From positions 104,897-168,896 of the forward strand of contig JAXCGZ010005728.1 of NCBI GenBank assembly GCA_037179515.1: DNA of 64,000 nt. The letters run 5' to 3'. Shown in pieces: positions 43,999 to 55,000 of this stretch. The stretch's first letter is position 1, and every line of letters starts with the position of its first letter. Origin of the DNA: Halocaridina rubra (taxonomy: Eukaryota > Arthropoda > Malacostraca > Decapoda > Atyidae). The position numbers and the translations under genes are program-made. The notes beneath the pieces are model-generated. The model was not told the DNA's origin. It searched no databases and saw only the letters and a list, made by a program, of their open reading frames with translations.

Positions 43999-45595
43999 GT
44001 TTGTTTCCTAAACAGTCAATAACGAAGTGCCAAAACAACCACAAAAAAAACAAATCTCTACAATACAGTAGTAAAAGAAAAATGAAAGAACCACACAACA
44101 CCAAGGAGAGAAAAAAAAATTCAACACCACAGTTCAAACTTAAACATAAAAGTGATCTCAAAACCTCACCATAAAAGTGACTCAAAATTCAATCAATTGC
44201 AACAGCAGCAAAATGTTGCAAAACAGTGCGTGAAACACTGGCAATACAGAATGGCAGTCGTGCCTGCTTAACAGCAATACGTGGCAGTACCTGCGGTTAT
44301 CGTGCAAATGAATGGAATGAGCAACACAATCAAGTGCAACAGCAGCAAAATGTTGCAAAACAGTGCATGAAACACTGGTAATACAGGATGGCAGTCATGC
44401 CTGCTTAACAGCAATACGTGGCAGTACCTGCAGTTATCGTGCAAATGAAAGGAATGAGCAACACAATCAAGTGCAACAGTAAAAAAATGTTGCAAAACAG
44501 TGCATGAAAGACTGGTGATACAGGATGGCAGTCGTGCCTGCTTAACAGCAATACGTGGCACTACCTGAGGTTATGGTGCAAATGAAAGGAATGAGCAACA
44601 CAATCAAGTGCAACAGCAACAAAATGTTGCAAAACAGTGCATGAAACACTGGTAATACAGAATGGCAGTCGTGCATGCTTAACAGCAATACGTGGCAGTA
44701 CCTGCGGTTATGGTGCAAATGAAAGGCATGAGCAACAACGAATTTTTCCGACTAGCACCCAGTGCCAGAGAGTTCAAACAAGTACAGTATAGCTGTCGTG
44801 CTTGCGTATGAGCGCGTATATGGCAGTACCCACAAATAAAATGTCGTAAGTAATACGAACAAGTACAGTATATCGGTCGTGCCTGCGTATGAGTGCGTAT
44901 ATGGCAGTACCCACCAATAAAATGTCGTAAGTAAAATTCTGGAGTGTTGCCAAAAGGGCACATATCCTATGCAAAATACACCAAAGATAAGCAAACAGCT
45001 TACTAGGCAGCCAGATTACACATGTCTACTAGTAATGAGAAAATTTATTTTCAAGTGACAACTCAGACACATGAAGGGCTTAGCCTAGGCTCGATAAATG
45101 GCACCAAAGTTTTTCTTCCCAATCTATGAGCAGTCAATGCTTGTATATAAAACACAATTATAAGCAAACATACTTAATATGCTTTCTCCCAATTCCTAAA
45201 TCCCAAGGATATATAAACAATTCTTAACAAGTATCACCCTTTATCGGATAATTAAAACACGAATGCTTTAAACTCAATCTTATCACGCATATAATGATAT
45301 TTTAAATAACACGTCTTCTCGTCATGCAAAATTTCTTATTTCTGTTACCACATAATCTCATGTAGATTTCCTGAAATATTGTTTACCACATGGGAAAAAA
45401 GAAAATATTAGTTACCATAATTAATATTGAATATAAAAAAAAAAATTCTGATCCGCAACGTCTCTAGCGCAAAAATTTTTGTGTGCAGCCTAAGATTCAT
45501 TCATTTTAATAATCGAGCCAGTGGTAATTGGTTTTCCTGTGCAATGTTAAAAAGCAAAAGAAAAATAAATTTATAAAATCAATCTGTCTGTTCGG
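43999..45595 (-). repeat. B2 leader with two minisatellites
   Basis: Between the primer site and gag lie about four copies of a 137-bp unit (anchor GTGCAAATGA at 44302, 44439, 44576, 44713) and two copies of an 81-bp unit (anchor TGGCAGTACC at 44821 and 44902). The remaining 0.6 kb up to the primer site is AT-rich and shared with B1 and B3. Apparent repetitive proteins read through the repeats are artefacts of tandem DNA. The position suggests cis roles such as packaging or translation control; this is inference. Confidence 0.8.
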
Positions 45596-45613
45596 GTCCC
45601 TGTTCGGGCGCCA
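45596..45613 (-). other. B2 primer binding site, tRNA-Lys type
   Basis: On the minus strand this reads TGGCGCCCGAACAGGGAC, the classic complement of a tRNA-Lys 3' end, four bases inside the 5' LTR. The host tRNA would prime minus-strand DNA synthesis. It is identical to the B3 site at 63047-63064. Confidence 0.9.
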
Positions 45614-45617
45614 ATCT

Positions 45618-46727
45618 TGTTGGGGTTAGGATGGTTGAGTGTTTGCTAAGATTCTGTTTTACTAAGGGGACTAAAAGTACTGAGCTCGGTTAAGAGCTCA
45701 CAAACAGACAGGACAGATGTTTGTACTTGAACACCCCATCTGTTTTACCTGGACTCGGTTAAATGAAACTCAGAATTCAACTTTCTTTTATTTTTGGAAA
45801 TGCAATGATATTAAGAGAATTGAATTAAATGTTTCAAATTAAATTTTATGAAATGCTGCCTCGAATCCCGGAGGTGGTGAGCATGATTTCGTTTCCCGGC
45901 ACCACGAACGTATGCCAAGACTTTGGCCTCAACTCGACGATTACCTCTGTCACACAGGCAGAGTAGAATAGAGGACACCTGTTGTGCCAGATGAATTCCT
46001 GTGAAGATGACACGTAAATAAAGTTTGAAATAAACTTAGACTGCTCAGGCGAGATGTTGCCTCTGCCGTGTTTGAGTGCCAAAAGAGGACACCTCATTGT
46101 CCCTCCTGGTGAGTTCATCTGTAGGATACATTTCTAGAGCAGTAACTGGCTCTGATATCATTTAAGGACTATTTTAGTAGTGGTCCCTGGCAGGCAATTA
46201 TAGCAGAGATGCAAGGGAGAGACAGTATTTTAGGTGCAACAAGTGGAAGCAAATAAAATAAAACGAGAATAATAACGAAAAGTTAGGTTACTGGTAAACA
46301 ATTTCCAGAACGTTCTTTGCTCGTAGGAGACGGAATTTAAGTACTCAAATAATAAAGAAGCTACTGATATATATCTAGACAGGCTAATGACATAACAGCA
46401 AGGTCAAATTTATAGCAAAACTATTAGCAAGAACAATTTTTATAATATGAAAATTGTAAACAAAACGTATCTGGTGAGTTCACAGATGTGAAAAGTAGGA
46501 GCAGCCGTTATATCGGGACTATGCTTCTACACGTACAAGAAGAGTAAATAAGGTATATTTAAAATTAGCTATAAGCTAAAATATAAATTGCAAATAATCA
46601 TAATCTGCAAAAGTCAAGAAGTGGGAATTATTTTTTTGTTTGTTAGAAAAATGACAGTTAAGTCACTAAATTAATTAATCAGGCATCTAACAGCCTCTGG
46701 TGACTTTGAGCGAAACACTCTGTCACA
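45618..46727 (-). repeat. B2 5' LTR
   Basis: TG...CA when read on the minus strand (starts TGTGACAGAGTGTTTCG). Same internal deletion as the 3' LTR; compare the 1.95-kb LTR of B3. Confidence 0.92.
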
Positions 46728-46732
46728 GGTAG
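46728..46732. repeat. Target-site duplication of B2, right copy (GGTAG)
   Basis: Identical to 35067-35071. Confidence 0.9.
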
Positions 46733-48746
46733 AACACCCTTTGTGTGAATTGTTAAAAAAGGTGTTGATTGGGAATGGTCAGAAGAATGTCAGCAAGCAT
46801 TTGATAGCATTAAAAGTGAATGACTTTCTAATAGCTTTCTCACACATTATCAGCCACATTTACCAGTGAAACTTACATGTGACACTTCATCTGTAGGACT
46901 AGGGGCAGTCCTTTTTCACGTTGTGTCAGATGGAGTCGAGAGGCCTATAGCCTTCACTTCGTATGCATTAAACAACGCTGAGAAAAATTACTCTCAAATA
47001 GAGAAAGAGGGACTAGCTTTAGTATTTGGTGTTAAGAAGTTCCATATTTACTTATATGGTAAGCAGAAATTCACTTTTTTGACAAAAGTCTTACAAACTT
47101 TGATTTCTGGACATAGCCTAAGTCAAAACCAAGAGGAGCTGAAACCATATTTACAAATTTGGTCAGAATTAACCATTGAAAATGGATGAATTATGCAAAA
47201 TGCTAGAATAGTTGTCCCCAAGATATTGCAGAGTCAGGTTCTGAAGGAAATCCATGCAGAACATTTAGGTATTGTTAAGTCAAAGGCAATTGCCATATCA
47301 TTTTTATGGTGGACAAACATTGACAAGGATGTTGAGAGACCTGTAAAGCAATGTGAAAGCCATTACTAGCTATATTAGGCTCAAGAGCAGGATTACCAAC
47401 AATTGTTGCAGCTAGATTACAAACATGGGCTATTGTATTAGCCTCATATTCATATGAGTTGGAATGTATTTCCAAGAATAAGACTGGAAATGCAGATGCA
47501 TTGTCCAGATTGCCAGTAGATAATGCTCCATGTGGAATTTTACATAGTATTTTAATGGTTGTTAATCTTAATTTTACTGTCATCTCTAAGGAAATAGCTC
47601 AGAAAACAAAACTGGACCAATTTATGGACATAGCCTAAATCAAAACCAAGAGGAGGTGAAACCATATTACAAATTTGGTCAGAATTAATCATTGAAAATG
47701 GATGTATTATGTGAAATGCTAGAGTGGTTATCCCTAAGATATTGCAGAGTCAGGTTCTGAAGGAAATTTATGCAGAACATTTTGGTATTGTTAAGTCAAA
47801 GGCAATTGCCAGGTCATTTGCATGGTGTACAAACATTGACAAGGATGTTGAGAGATATGTAAAACAATGTGAAAGCTGTAATGAACATCAGAATAATGTG
47901 CAAGCAGCACATCTGCACCCATGGGAGTGCCTGCAGAAGGCGTGGCAGCTTACTCATTTAGATTTTGCAGGAACATTTTTAGGAAGATATTATTTGATAA
48001 TTGTTGACACAGTAAATGGCCTGAAATAATTCCTGAGTCAAGTACCACTACAAATGCTACTATGTCGGCACTTATGCCAATATTTGTCACTCATGGATTA
48101 CCAGAAAGAGTTGTTACTCATAATGGTACACATTTTTTTTTCTGAAAAATTTGCTAATTTTTTGAAATCAAATGGTATTTCTCATACAAGATCTTCACCC
48201 TATCATCCTTTTACAAATGGAGAAGCAGAAAGGTTTGTGCAGACTTTCAAAGATAATAACAGAATAATGTTGTTAATAACATTAGTAAGTTTTTGCTTCA
48301 GTATAGAGCAACAGAACATGCCTCTACAGGAAAAATCTCCATCAATTTTGTTAAAGGGAAGGAGAATCAGGACCAAAATGGATCTGGTTATTCCTAGGTT
48401 CCAGGCTGAACAGGTTAATCGTGGATGAAACCAAATGGAAAATCCAGAGAGAGTAAGACATTTTAAGGAGAGTGATTATGCCATGGTATGTGTTTATAAC
48501 AGCAATGATAATTGGAAACAAGGTATTATTAAAAACAAGATAGGAGATTTAAATTATGACGTTGAATTAAACGGTACTGTGCGTCGAAAACTTGTAAATT
48601 ACTTAAGAGGTGGATCAGTGGCAAATGATCAGGGCCAGGTTAGACAAAATGTAGAGAGTATTGTCTCAAATGAGTCTAATATGAGTACGAAAAGTCCATC
48701 GACCAGACCTAATAAAGGTATTCCGCTTGGACGATTAGACTTGTAG
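46733..48746 (+). pseudogene. pol: Element C pol, RNase H and integrase
   Basis: After B2, the host pol continues with the RT end (LCELLKKGVDWEWSEECQQA) and RNase H (KLTCDTSSVGLGAVLFHVVS near 46868; AEKNYSQIEKEGLALVFG). RNase H is interrupted near 47080 by a misplaced duplicate of integrase sequence; its end resumes near 47370 (LLAILGSRAGLPTIVAARLQ, TGNADALSRLPV). The proper integrase follows: AEHFGIVKSKAIARS, CESCNEHQ, LDFAGTF near 47960, THNGTHFF near 48120 where TDNG is expected, NGEAERFVQTFK near 48220. The end reads RPNKGIPLGRLDL. Several stops and shifts are present, and the second catalytic Asp of integrase is His. Confidence 0.85.
47105..47883 (+). repeat. Diverged direct duplication inside element C pol
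   Basis: About 47105-47366 and 47622-47883 are the same integrase N-terminal sequence, differing at several percent of positions, separated by the RNase H end. The first copy is out of place and has extra stops. Confidence 0.8.
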
Positions 48747-48762
48747 AAAAATAAACCTTCCG

Positions 48763-48776
48763 TAAGGGTGAAGGAG
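48763..48776 (+). other. Element C polypurine tract
   Basis: GTAAGGGTGAAGGAG-type purine run directly before the TGTT start of the 3' LTR. Confidence 0.7.
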
Positions 48777-49163
48777 TGTTATGTATGTATATATCTATAT
48801 AATTACTTTGTATTTTTATATAATTACTTTGTATTTTTATATTCTTTTTGTAAAAGTCATTCAAAACAATATTTACATTTGTAGAGGTAAATATTTTCCA
48901 ATGTATTAAGAATTTATATATATTACTTAACGTTACTACGTCACAAATCACCACTCTTCAGAAGCCCGCCAATAAATAATGAAGATCTTTACTTCGTTTC
49001 ATTTAACTCCTATAGAAATAGGAAAACAGTTAATCGCCGATGAGAATGGATTACCATATACTTATATAGGAAACAGGGAATAATCAGAGAGAGTACTAAT
49101 GTATTTTGTCACTCTACCTACAGGTAAGAGAAAGTATTTACAGTCGGCCACATTGAAACAACA
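48777..49163 (+). repeat. Element C 3' LTR
   Basis: Aligns end to end with 25713-26100 (387 against 388 bp). Confidence 0.9.
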
Positions 49164-49168
49164 AAAAC
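49164..49168. repeat. Target-site duplication of element C, right copy (AAAAC)
   Basis: Identical to 25708-25712. Confidence 0.85.
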
Positions 49169-49513
49169 TAAGAGTACACTTATAAGTAGTCATGAAATGG
49201 AACTAATAAGTGAAAAAAATATAGCACTCCTAGAAAATGAATATTACCTTGAGTTAACAGATACGTATAAAATAATAATTATAATCATACTGTAATAAAA
49301 TTGTTGACAATTTAATGTTAATAATAAAGTACTAGTAATACTCGATACAAGATTGTTATTATCGGCATCATCACCATATTTGTAGTTCTTACAATGAGAA
49401 TAATTAGTTGTAAGCTTAGAAATAAAAAAAGTGATATCTATTTACACACAGAATGGTTAGTGTTAAGGGAATTTGTATTAAATCATTAAGTTTGATTAGT
49501 TTGTGAGTAGTAA
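49169..49513 (-). other. LINE D 3' untranslated region
   Basis: AT-rich, non-coding, between the ORF2 stop and the point where element C is inserted. Its outer end is 25657-25712 on the far side of C. Confidence 0.6.
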
Positions 49514-49719
49514 CTATTTGTCCAAAAGAAAACTATATAGTTTGTCTTTGAAAGCTGCGAAGGAGGATGAATTTTTAAGATGTTCTGGAATATTGTTCCA
49601 AAGTGTTGGCCCTTTAATATTGATCATCTTTGAACATGCATCTGTGTTTGTTCTCTGAATAAAGAGCTCACTACTCTGTCTGTTTGTTCTCTGAATAAAG
49701 AGCTCACTACTCTGTCTCA
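49514..49719 (-). pseudogene. LINE D ORF2, C-terminal end
   Basis: The minus strand reads KGPTLWNNIPEHLKNSSSF, then AAFKDKLYSFLLDK and a stop at 49516, the standard end of CR1-group ORF2 proteins. Just before it the motif RQSSELFIQRTN occurs twice in tandem (36-bp duplication, about 49645-49715). The I-type LINE copy 2 entered at the outer end of this duplication; the rest of ORF2 continues at 56065. Confidence 0.85.
49708..49719. repeat. Target-site duplication of I-type LINE copy 2, left copy
   Basis: TACTCTGTCTCA, identical to 56053-56064. Confidence 0.9.
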
Positions 49720-50558
49720 GTCTGGTTCCAGCTCCAGTAGTGATAGGACCTACCTAAGTATCTCTTTTTTCTTTTCCTCCTCTCTCACGAGAGCCAGAAA
49801 AAAAAAACAAAGATTGTTTATGTTTTGTTTTGTCTTCCAGTTTTTGTTTTAGTGAAAACAAGTAACTGTGTGTGTTCTATAACCCCAAATATTTCTGCCT
49901 GCTCTTCTCTCTCTTTTATAAGAGTTGGAAAGAAAGAGGGAAATAGAAAGCCTTCACGGTTCTATTCTGATTTTATCTCTTTTGTGATAGGTAGTTGAAG
50001 CCTCTTCCTACCAGAGAAGTGAATTTCTCCTCCTCCACTACATCCCTGATCTGAGGTGGAAGTTTCTACAAGGAAAAAAAACGAGCCTAAGTATCTCTGT
50101 TTTCTTTTCTTTCTCTCTCACGAGAGCCAAAGAGAGAAACAGAAAGATTGCCTTGTTTTCTTTTGTTTTGTTTTTTGCGCTTTTGTGTTGTTTTGTTTAG
50201 TTGAACACCTCATTGTGTGTTCCATAATTGTATAGAAAGTGTTTAAATTTCAATTTTGCATTTATATTCTGTTTGCTTTTCCCTCTCTTAAGAGAGCTGA
50301 GAAGAGAAATAAAAAGACCACTTGTTGCTGATCATACTGTGTGGTGTGTCTCGTAACCAAGGTGATCCATTGCATATTTTCTGTTTGCATTCCCCTCTCT
50401 CACGAGAGTTGGGAAGAAAGATAGAAGACTGTTTTAGTGATGAAGTGTTGTAGTGTTCCAATTAACTGAGGTGATCCAGCCACAAGGCTCCTATATTTTA
50501 TTAAACGAAATTGACACAAGAGCAAGTAATATATTCTTAGTGAAATCTGTGGATATCC
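49720..50558 (+). promoter_or_regulatory. LINE-I-2 5' untranslated region, probable internal promoter
   Basis: Homologous to the tandem 5' units of copy 1 but with fewer complete units. Short inverted repeats of the CTCTC-n-GAGAG type recur at about 49785, 49908, 50117, 50285 and 50397. LINEs need a promoter inside the transcribed 5' end; that role is inferred, not shown. Confidence 0.5.
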
Positions 50559-50575
50559 ATGACTAGTTGTTATTC

Positions 50576-52072
50576 ATGGCCTCTACTGCTTCTCCTGCTC
50601 CCCCCCCAGAGAGGGGAATGGAACTCGACCCCCCTCATGAGGGGTGGACGGTTGTGGGAAAGAAGAGGCCAAAAACGGCCTCTGGCAGCAGCCAGGAGAG
50701 TGCTGCTGCCCCAGTTCCCCCCCACAGCCCCGAAGACTGATAAAGAGCCCATATCAAAGTTCAAAGTTCAGACTACTTCCACCAAAGAGGCATATGACCT
50801 AATCAGAGAGTTGGAAGACCAACTCACCGAGTTTGGCTGCAAAATTAAGCCTAATGTACAGGGTGAATTTATCATACACCTATCCTCAGTAGAAGCCGCA
50901 GAGAAGATCCGCAGCCTCAACTCACCTCACTTGGCAGAGATGAACCCTGCCCAAAAAATGAAATATATCCTCATTGGCTTCCCTTTTGCTTGGTCAGTTG
51001 ACCTGCTAACCAAGCAAATGTATATTACTGCTGCCTCACGTTGCTCCTCCAAAATAGAGGGCCAAACCGTCCCCTTAAAACGAGTTCTGGTCCACATCTG
51101 TGGTCCACCCCCTTTGCAAGTAAACCTCGGCATCTGGGGCAAACTCAACATAAGAGACTACACTCCTGAACCACTGAGATGTTTCCGGTGTCAAAGATTT
51201 GGGCACATCAGAAATACTTGTCATCTCCCAATGAGATGTGCAATTTGCAGTGGGAGACATTCCACTGACCGCTGCCTCAACAAATTCAAGGCCAATGAAG
51301 CAACAGTTGCCAAGTGCCCAAACTGTAAGGGAAACAATCAAGCATGGAACAACTGCTGCCCAGAAAGGATGAAGAGGATTCCTCAAAGAGTCCCTTCCTC
51401 TGCCCCTGCCATCAATCACACCACCTCCAACTTCACCCCAGCTCCTCCCCCCACCTCCAATCCTTGGCAAAGGCCCCTTCCTGCCCCACTCACACCTAAC
51501 CTCCCCACCCAAAACCCACCACACAACACCAACCCAACTCCTAACACACAGATCACACCTCCTACAGTTTCCACCCCTACACAAACTCCATCCACCCCAT
51601 CATACAACACTCACACTCCTACCATCCCCCCAAACAACACTCACACTCCCATAATCCCCTCACGCAACACTCACACCAACACCTCCACCCATGCAACACT
51701 CAAACACGCAATACAGTCACATGCAACACTCAGACCACACACACACCCGCTCACCACACCAGGTCCCAGGACCCTAGACCTAAATCCCATACCCCCACAC
51801 CTCAACAGCCTTTAAAGACACCTTCCTCTGCCTTCTCTTCCCAACAGCAAACCCTCTTCACAGTAAATGAGCTCACCAACATTATTATTCAAGCCATACA
51901 GGCAGCCGTCCGACTCCTTGAAACCAGAGCCTCTCCTCAAGATGCTTACAATCAAGTTGTCGAAGTAGCCCATTCCATCGTCACCCAAGCCCTTGTTTCC
52001 AGAACCCACCACCAGCCACAACAAACCACAACTCCTACCACCTCCACCTCCTTAAAACATCAAGATGTCTAA
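50576..52072 (+). pseudogene. LINE-I-2 ORF1, zinc-knuckle protein, broken
   Basis: The ATG at 50576 gives MASTASPAPPPERGMELDPP, then EGWTVVGKKRP and ESAAAPVPP. A +1 shift near the C-run at 50716-50722 is needed to enter the frame with DQLTEFGCKIKPNVQGEFII, three zinc knuckles (CFRCQRFGHIRNTC, CAICSGRHSTDRC, CPNCKGNNQAWNNCC, whose expected His is Gln) and a Pro/Thr-rich tract. That frame stops at 51815. The conserved end (QTLFTVNELTNIIIQAIQAA to HQDV) lies in another frame and ends at 52072, overlapping the ORF2 start. I prefer the start at 50576 because it matches copy 1. Confidence 0.8.
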
Positions 52073-55000
52073 TTTCGGGATCCTACACTGGAACGCCCAG
52101 GGTCTCAGACACAAGGAACATCTTGAAGTCATTGCCAAGGCTGACAACATAGATGTCATCATGGTTCAAGAAACCCTGTGCACAGAGCAAAACACTCCAA
52201 AAATCTCAGGATACAAAGGATTCTACCAGCACTGGTCTCCAGGGGAGAACAGAGGCAGCGCCACCTTCATCAGGAAAAACCTGTTAGCCAAGGAAATAAC
52301 CCAACCGGTCTACTGTGGCAAAGATGTCCACATCCTTGCTATTAACATCAAACTTCAGGGCAGCTGCATAGATCTGTACAACATTTACAGACCACACGAT
52401 GGTGGCTTAGACCTGACTACCCTCTTCGGGCTAGCCAGTCATCGTGACTTGGTAATAGGAGGCGACTTCAATGCGCACCATCCAAGATTCAGGTATGAGC
52501 GCCCCAGTGCTGCAGGTAGACACATCATGAGCCTGCTGGACGACCAAGAAGGCGTCTCCCTTCTCAACAATCATGAGCCACCTCATGATAGAGGCAGAAT
52601 ACTGGACCTCACCTTTGTCTCCAACTCCCTAAGGCAAAACGCCACAGGGAGAGTTCATCCCCTGGTCACAAGCGACCACTACAGGATCCATCTCACGCTG
52701 CCAATTCCTGAAATCTTCCAAATCCCTGCTCCTCCCCCATGATGGAATTTCATGAAGGCCGAATGGGGCCGATTTCAGGAGCACCTCAGCAATTGGTTTT
52801 CAGCCTACACACCATCCGAAGACATCGACCAAGCAGAACCCGAGCTAGTCAATGCCCTGCAAGCTGCAGCAAACTCCTCCATCCCCCTCTGTAAACCACA
52901 ACACACCACTCATCGGGACAGATGTATTACTGTGAGAGAGTTAAAGAACTCAATCACCGGCTCAACGTCATCCGGAAAATGCACAGGAAACGTCGCACTG
53001 AAGACTCCTACCGCGCTCTTCAGGCAGTCAAAGAACATGTCCATGAAGAGACACGCAACATTAAGAGGAAAAAATGGCTAGAGTGGTGTTCCACCCTAGA
53101 TGCTCACACCTCTGTGGGCCAGATGTGGAGGAGCATTAAATAATCCCCCACAGGGATCCTAGCAGGGCAGCAGAAAAACTCTCCGTCAAATTTGCGGATA
53201 GAGCAAGCTCCAACCAGCTCCCCATCACCACCAGAACAACTCCTCAGGACCTCACCACTGCAAGATGGGAGGAAATGGAAGAGGCCATCAACACTGAAGA
53301 CGAAACAGATGCCCCATTCTCTCTGACTGAGCTACTAAGAGTAAGCAAAAGCTCTAAGAACACAGCCCCAGGTGCTGATAGAATCACATACACATTGATC
53401 CAAAATATGGGGCCCTGGAGCTTGCTCTACTCTCTCTGATCAATTCAACATACATACAAAGAATCAGACCAGCCTCATGGAACAGAGCAGACATTCAGCC
53501 CATCCCAAAACCACAGGACCCTAACAACCCTCACCCCATCTCCCTCCTAAGCTGCCTGTGCAAGACGACAGAAAAGGTGGTACTTAGCAGAGTCCACTGA
53601 AAATGCCCAACCTTCCCAGAAAACATGTTTGCCTACCAGCCTGGCTTAGGCACCTCAGAATGAATAGCCTCCATGCTATCATTTATCAACAACTGCCGGG
53701 GATACATCGTTTTTCTAGACCTAGAGAAGGCCTTTGAACTAGCCAATGTGCTAGCGATACTATCAGCTCTCGTTTCAAAGCAGATCAAAGGTAACCTTCT
53801 CTCATGGATCAAGCAGAGTCTACAAAACCGTTGTGCATGAGTTAAAGTAGATGGGCACTACTCCACCTACAAAAACACGAATATGTGACCCCCAAGGTGG
53901 AATCCTTAGCCCCTTCCTCTTTAATTGTCTAATGGAAAAACTCATGGACATCACACTACCACATGGAGCCAAGCTCTTCAATTATGTGGAAGACTTTGCC
54001 CTTGTCACAATAGGCAACAGAAGCTCTAACAAGACACAGCGCTGCCTCACCAAGATTCACCAAGCCTCCATCTCCCTCGGAGTTAAAAGCAATGCCCACA
54101 AAACCAAGGCCCTTCCCATCCACCAGTGGAGACCAGACACTAATCTGGTCATAGGTAATGAGCATGTGGACTGGGTTACCAAGCACCAATACCTGGGTGT
54201 AATCATCGATGGGAAACTAACCTTCGGACCTGAAATTCAACACGCGCAACAAGTGCAGCCAGCGACAAGCGGTCCTTTGTCGGATGTCGGGCCTCTACGA
54301 TGGTGCATCATTTAATGTCCTCAAAGGCTTCTATGTACAAGCCATACGCAGCCTCATAGACTATTCTTGTCCCACACTCTGGCTACTAAAAGACCAACAG
54401 TTGGACATGATAGAAGTAATTTAAAACAACGTCATGCATACCATGCTAGGAGCCCCCATGTGGACCAAGAGAGAAAACATCCAGATGGAATCGGGAATCA
54501 TGCCACTCAAACTCAAAGCTCAGCAAAGACTGACCCTCTTTGTGGCCAAAACCACCACTGCCCAACATAAATGCCTCGCTGCCACAAATCTCCATCTAGC
54601 CCTCAATCACCACCCAAACCACCATCCTTGAACCTGGGCAGCCAAGGTCTGCGCTTCCTACAAACACTGCAAGTCAGGGAGGGCATACTAGCCAAGATAC
54701 AGGACACTCCGCTTCCTGAATACCGATGCCCACCCCCATGGAATGACCACCCACTCGACATAAAGATCGAGCTCCCTGACAACCCCAAAAGCTTGGTAAC
54801 CCCGCTTGTCCTTAAAATCATATACAAGGACAAAATTCAGAGCTGGAGCAGGCCAAACTCTCAAGTCTACTACACTGACGGTTCAGTAAATCAAGAAACT
54901 AGAGCCTCAGCCTCCGCCTTCACCACTGGAAACCGCATCCTATCCTGGAGACTGTCAAACTCCTGCTCATTGCTCCGGACTGAGCTTGTAGCCATAGCCA

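Larger units (their letters stand above)
35072..46727 (-). mobile_element. Element B2: complete gypsy-type element with PR-IN-RT-RNase H order
   Basis: Two LTRs of 1105 and 1110 bp (35072-36176, 45618-46727) are flanked by GGTAG. Next to the 5' LTR is a perfect 18-nt tRNA-Lys-type primer site. The minus-strand order is leader with minisatellites, short gag, PR, IN, RT, RNase H, 3' untranslated region. PR through RNase H is one frame broken only by point stops. Both LTRs lack the internal array found in other family B LTRs, and gag lacks its capsid-like core, so B2 looks like a deletion derivative. CR1-2 is inserted in gag. It interrupts element C pol. Confidence 0.92.
25713..49163 (+). mobile_element. 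Element C: Ty3/gypsy LTR retrotransposon with two nested insertions
   Basis: LTRs of 388 and 387 bp (25713-26100, 48777-49163) are flanked by AAAAC. The internal order is gag, PR, RT, RNase H, IN, the canonical gypsy arrangement. I-type LINE copy 1 sits in gag (26934-33626) and element B2 in pol (35072-46727). Removing both with their duplications leaves about 5.1 kb. LTRs differ by about one base in ten by eye, more than those of B2, as expected if C is the older host. It lies in the 3' region of LINE D. Confidence 0.9.

Noticed and set aside
44165..44750. Possible CRISPR-like array
   Set aside because: Units are contiguous 137-bp tandem copies without unique spacers, in a eukaryotic retroelement leader.
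44679..44994. Cys-rich repetitive frames in the B2 leader
   Set aside because: Same minisatellite DNA as in B3 read on the minus strand; several frames open at once, so not coding.
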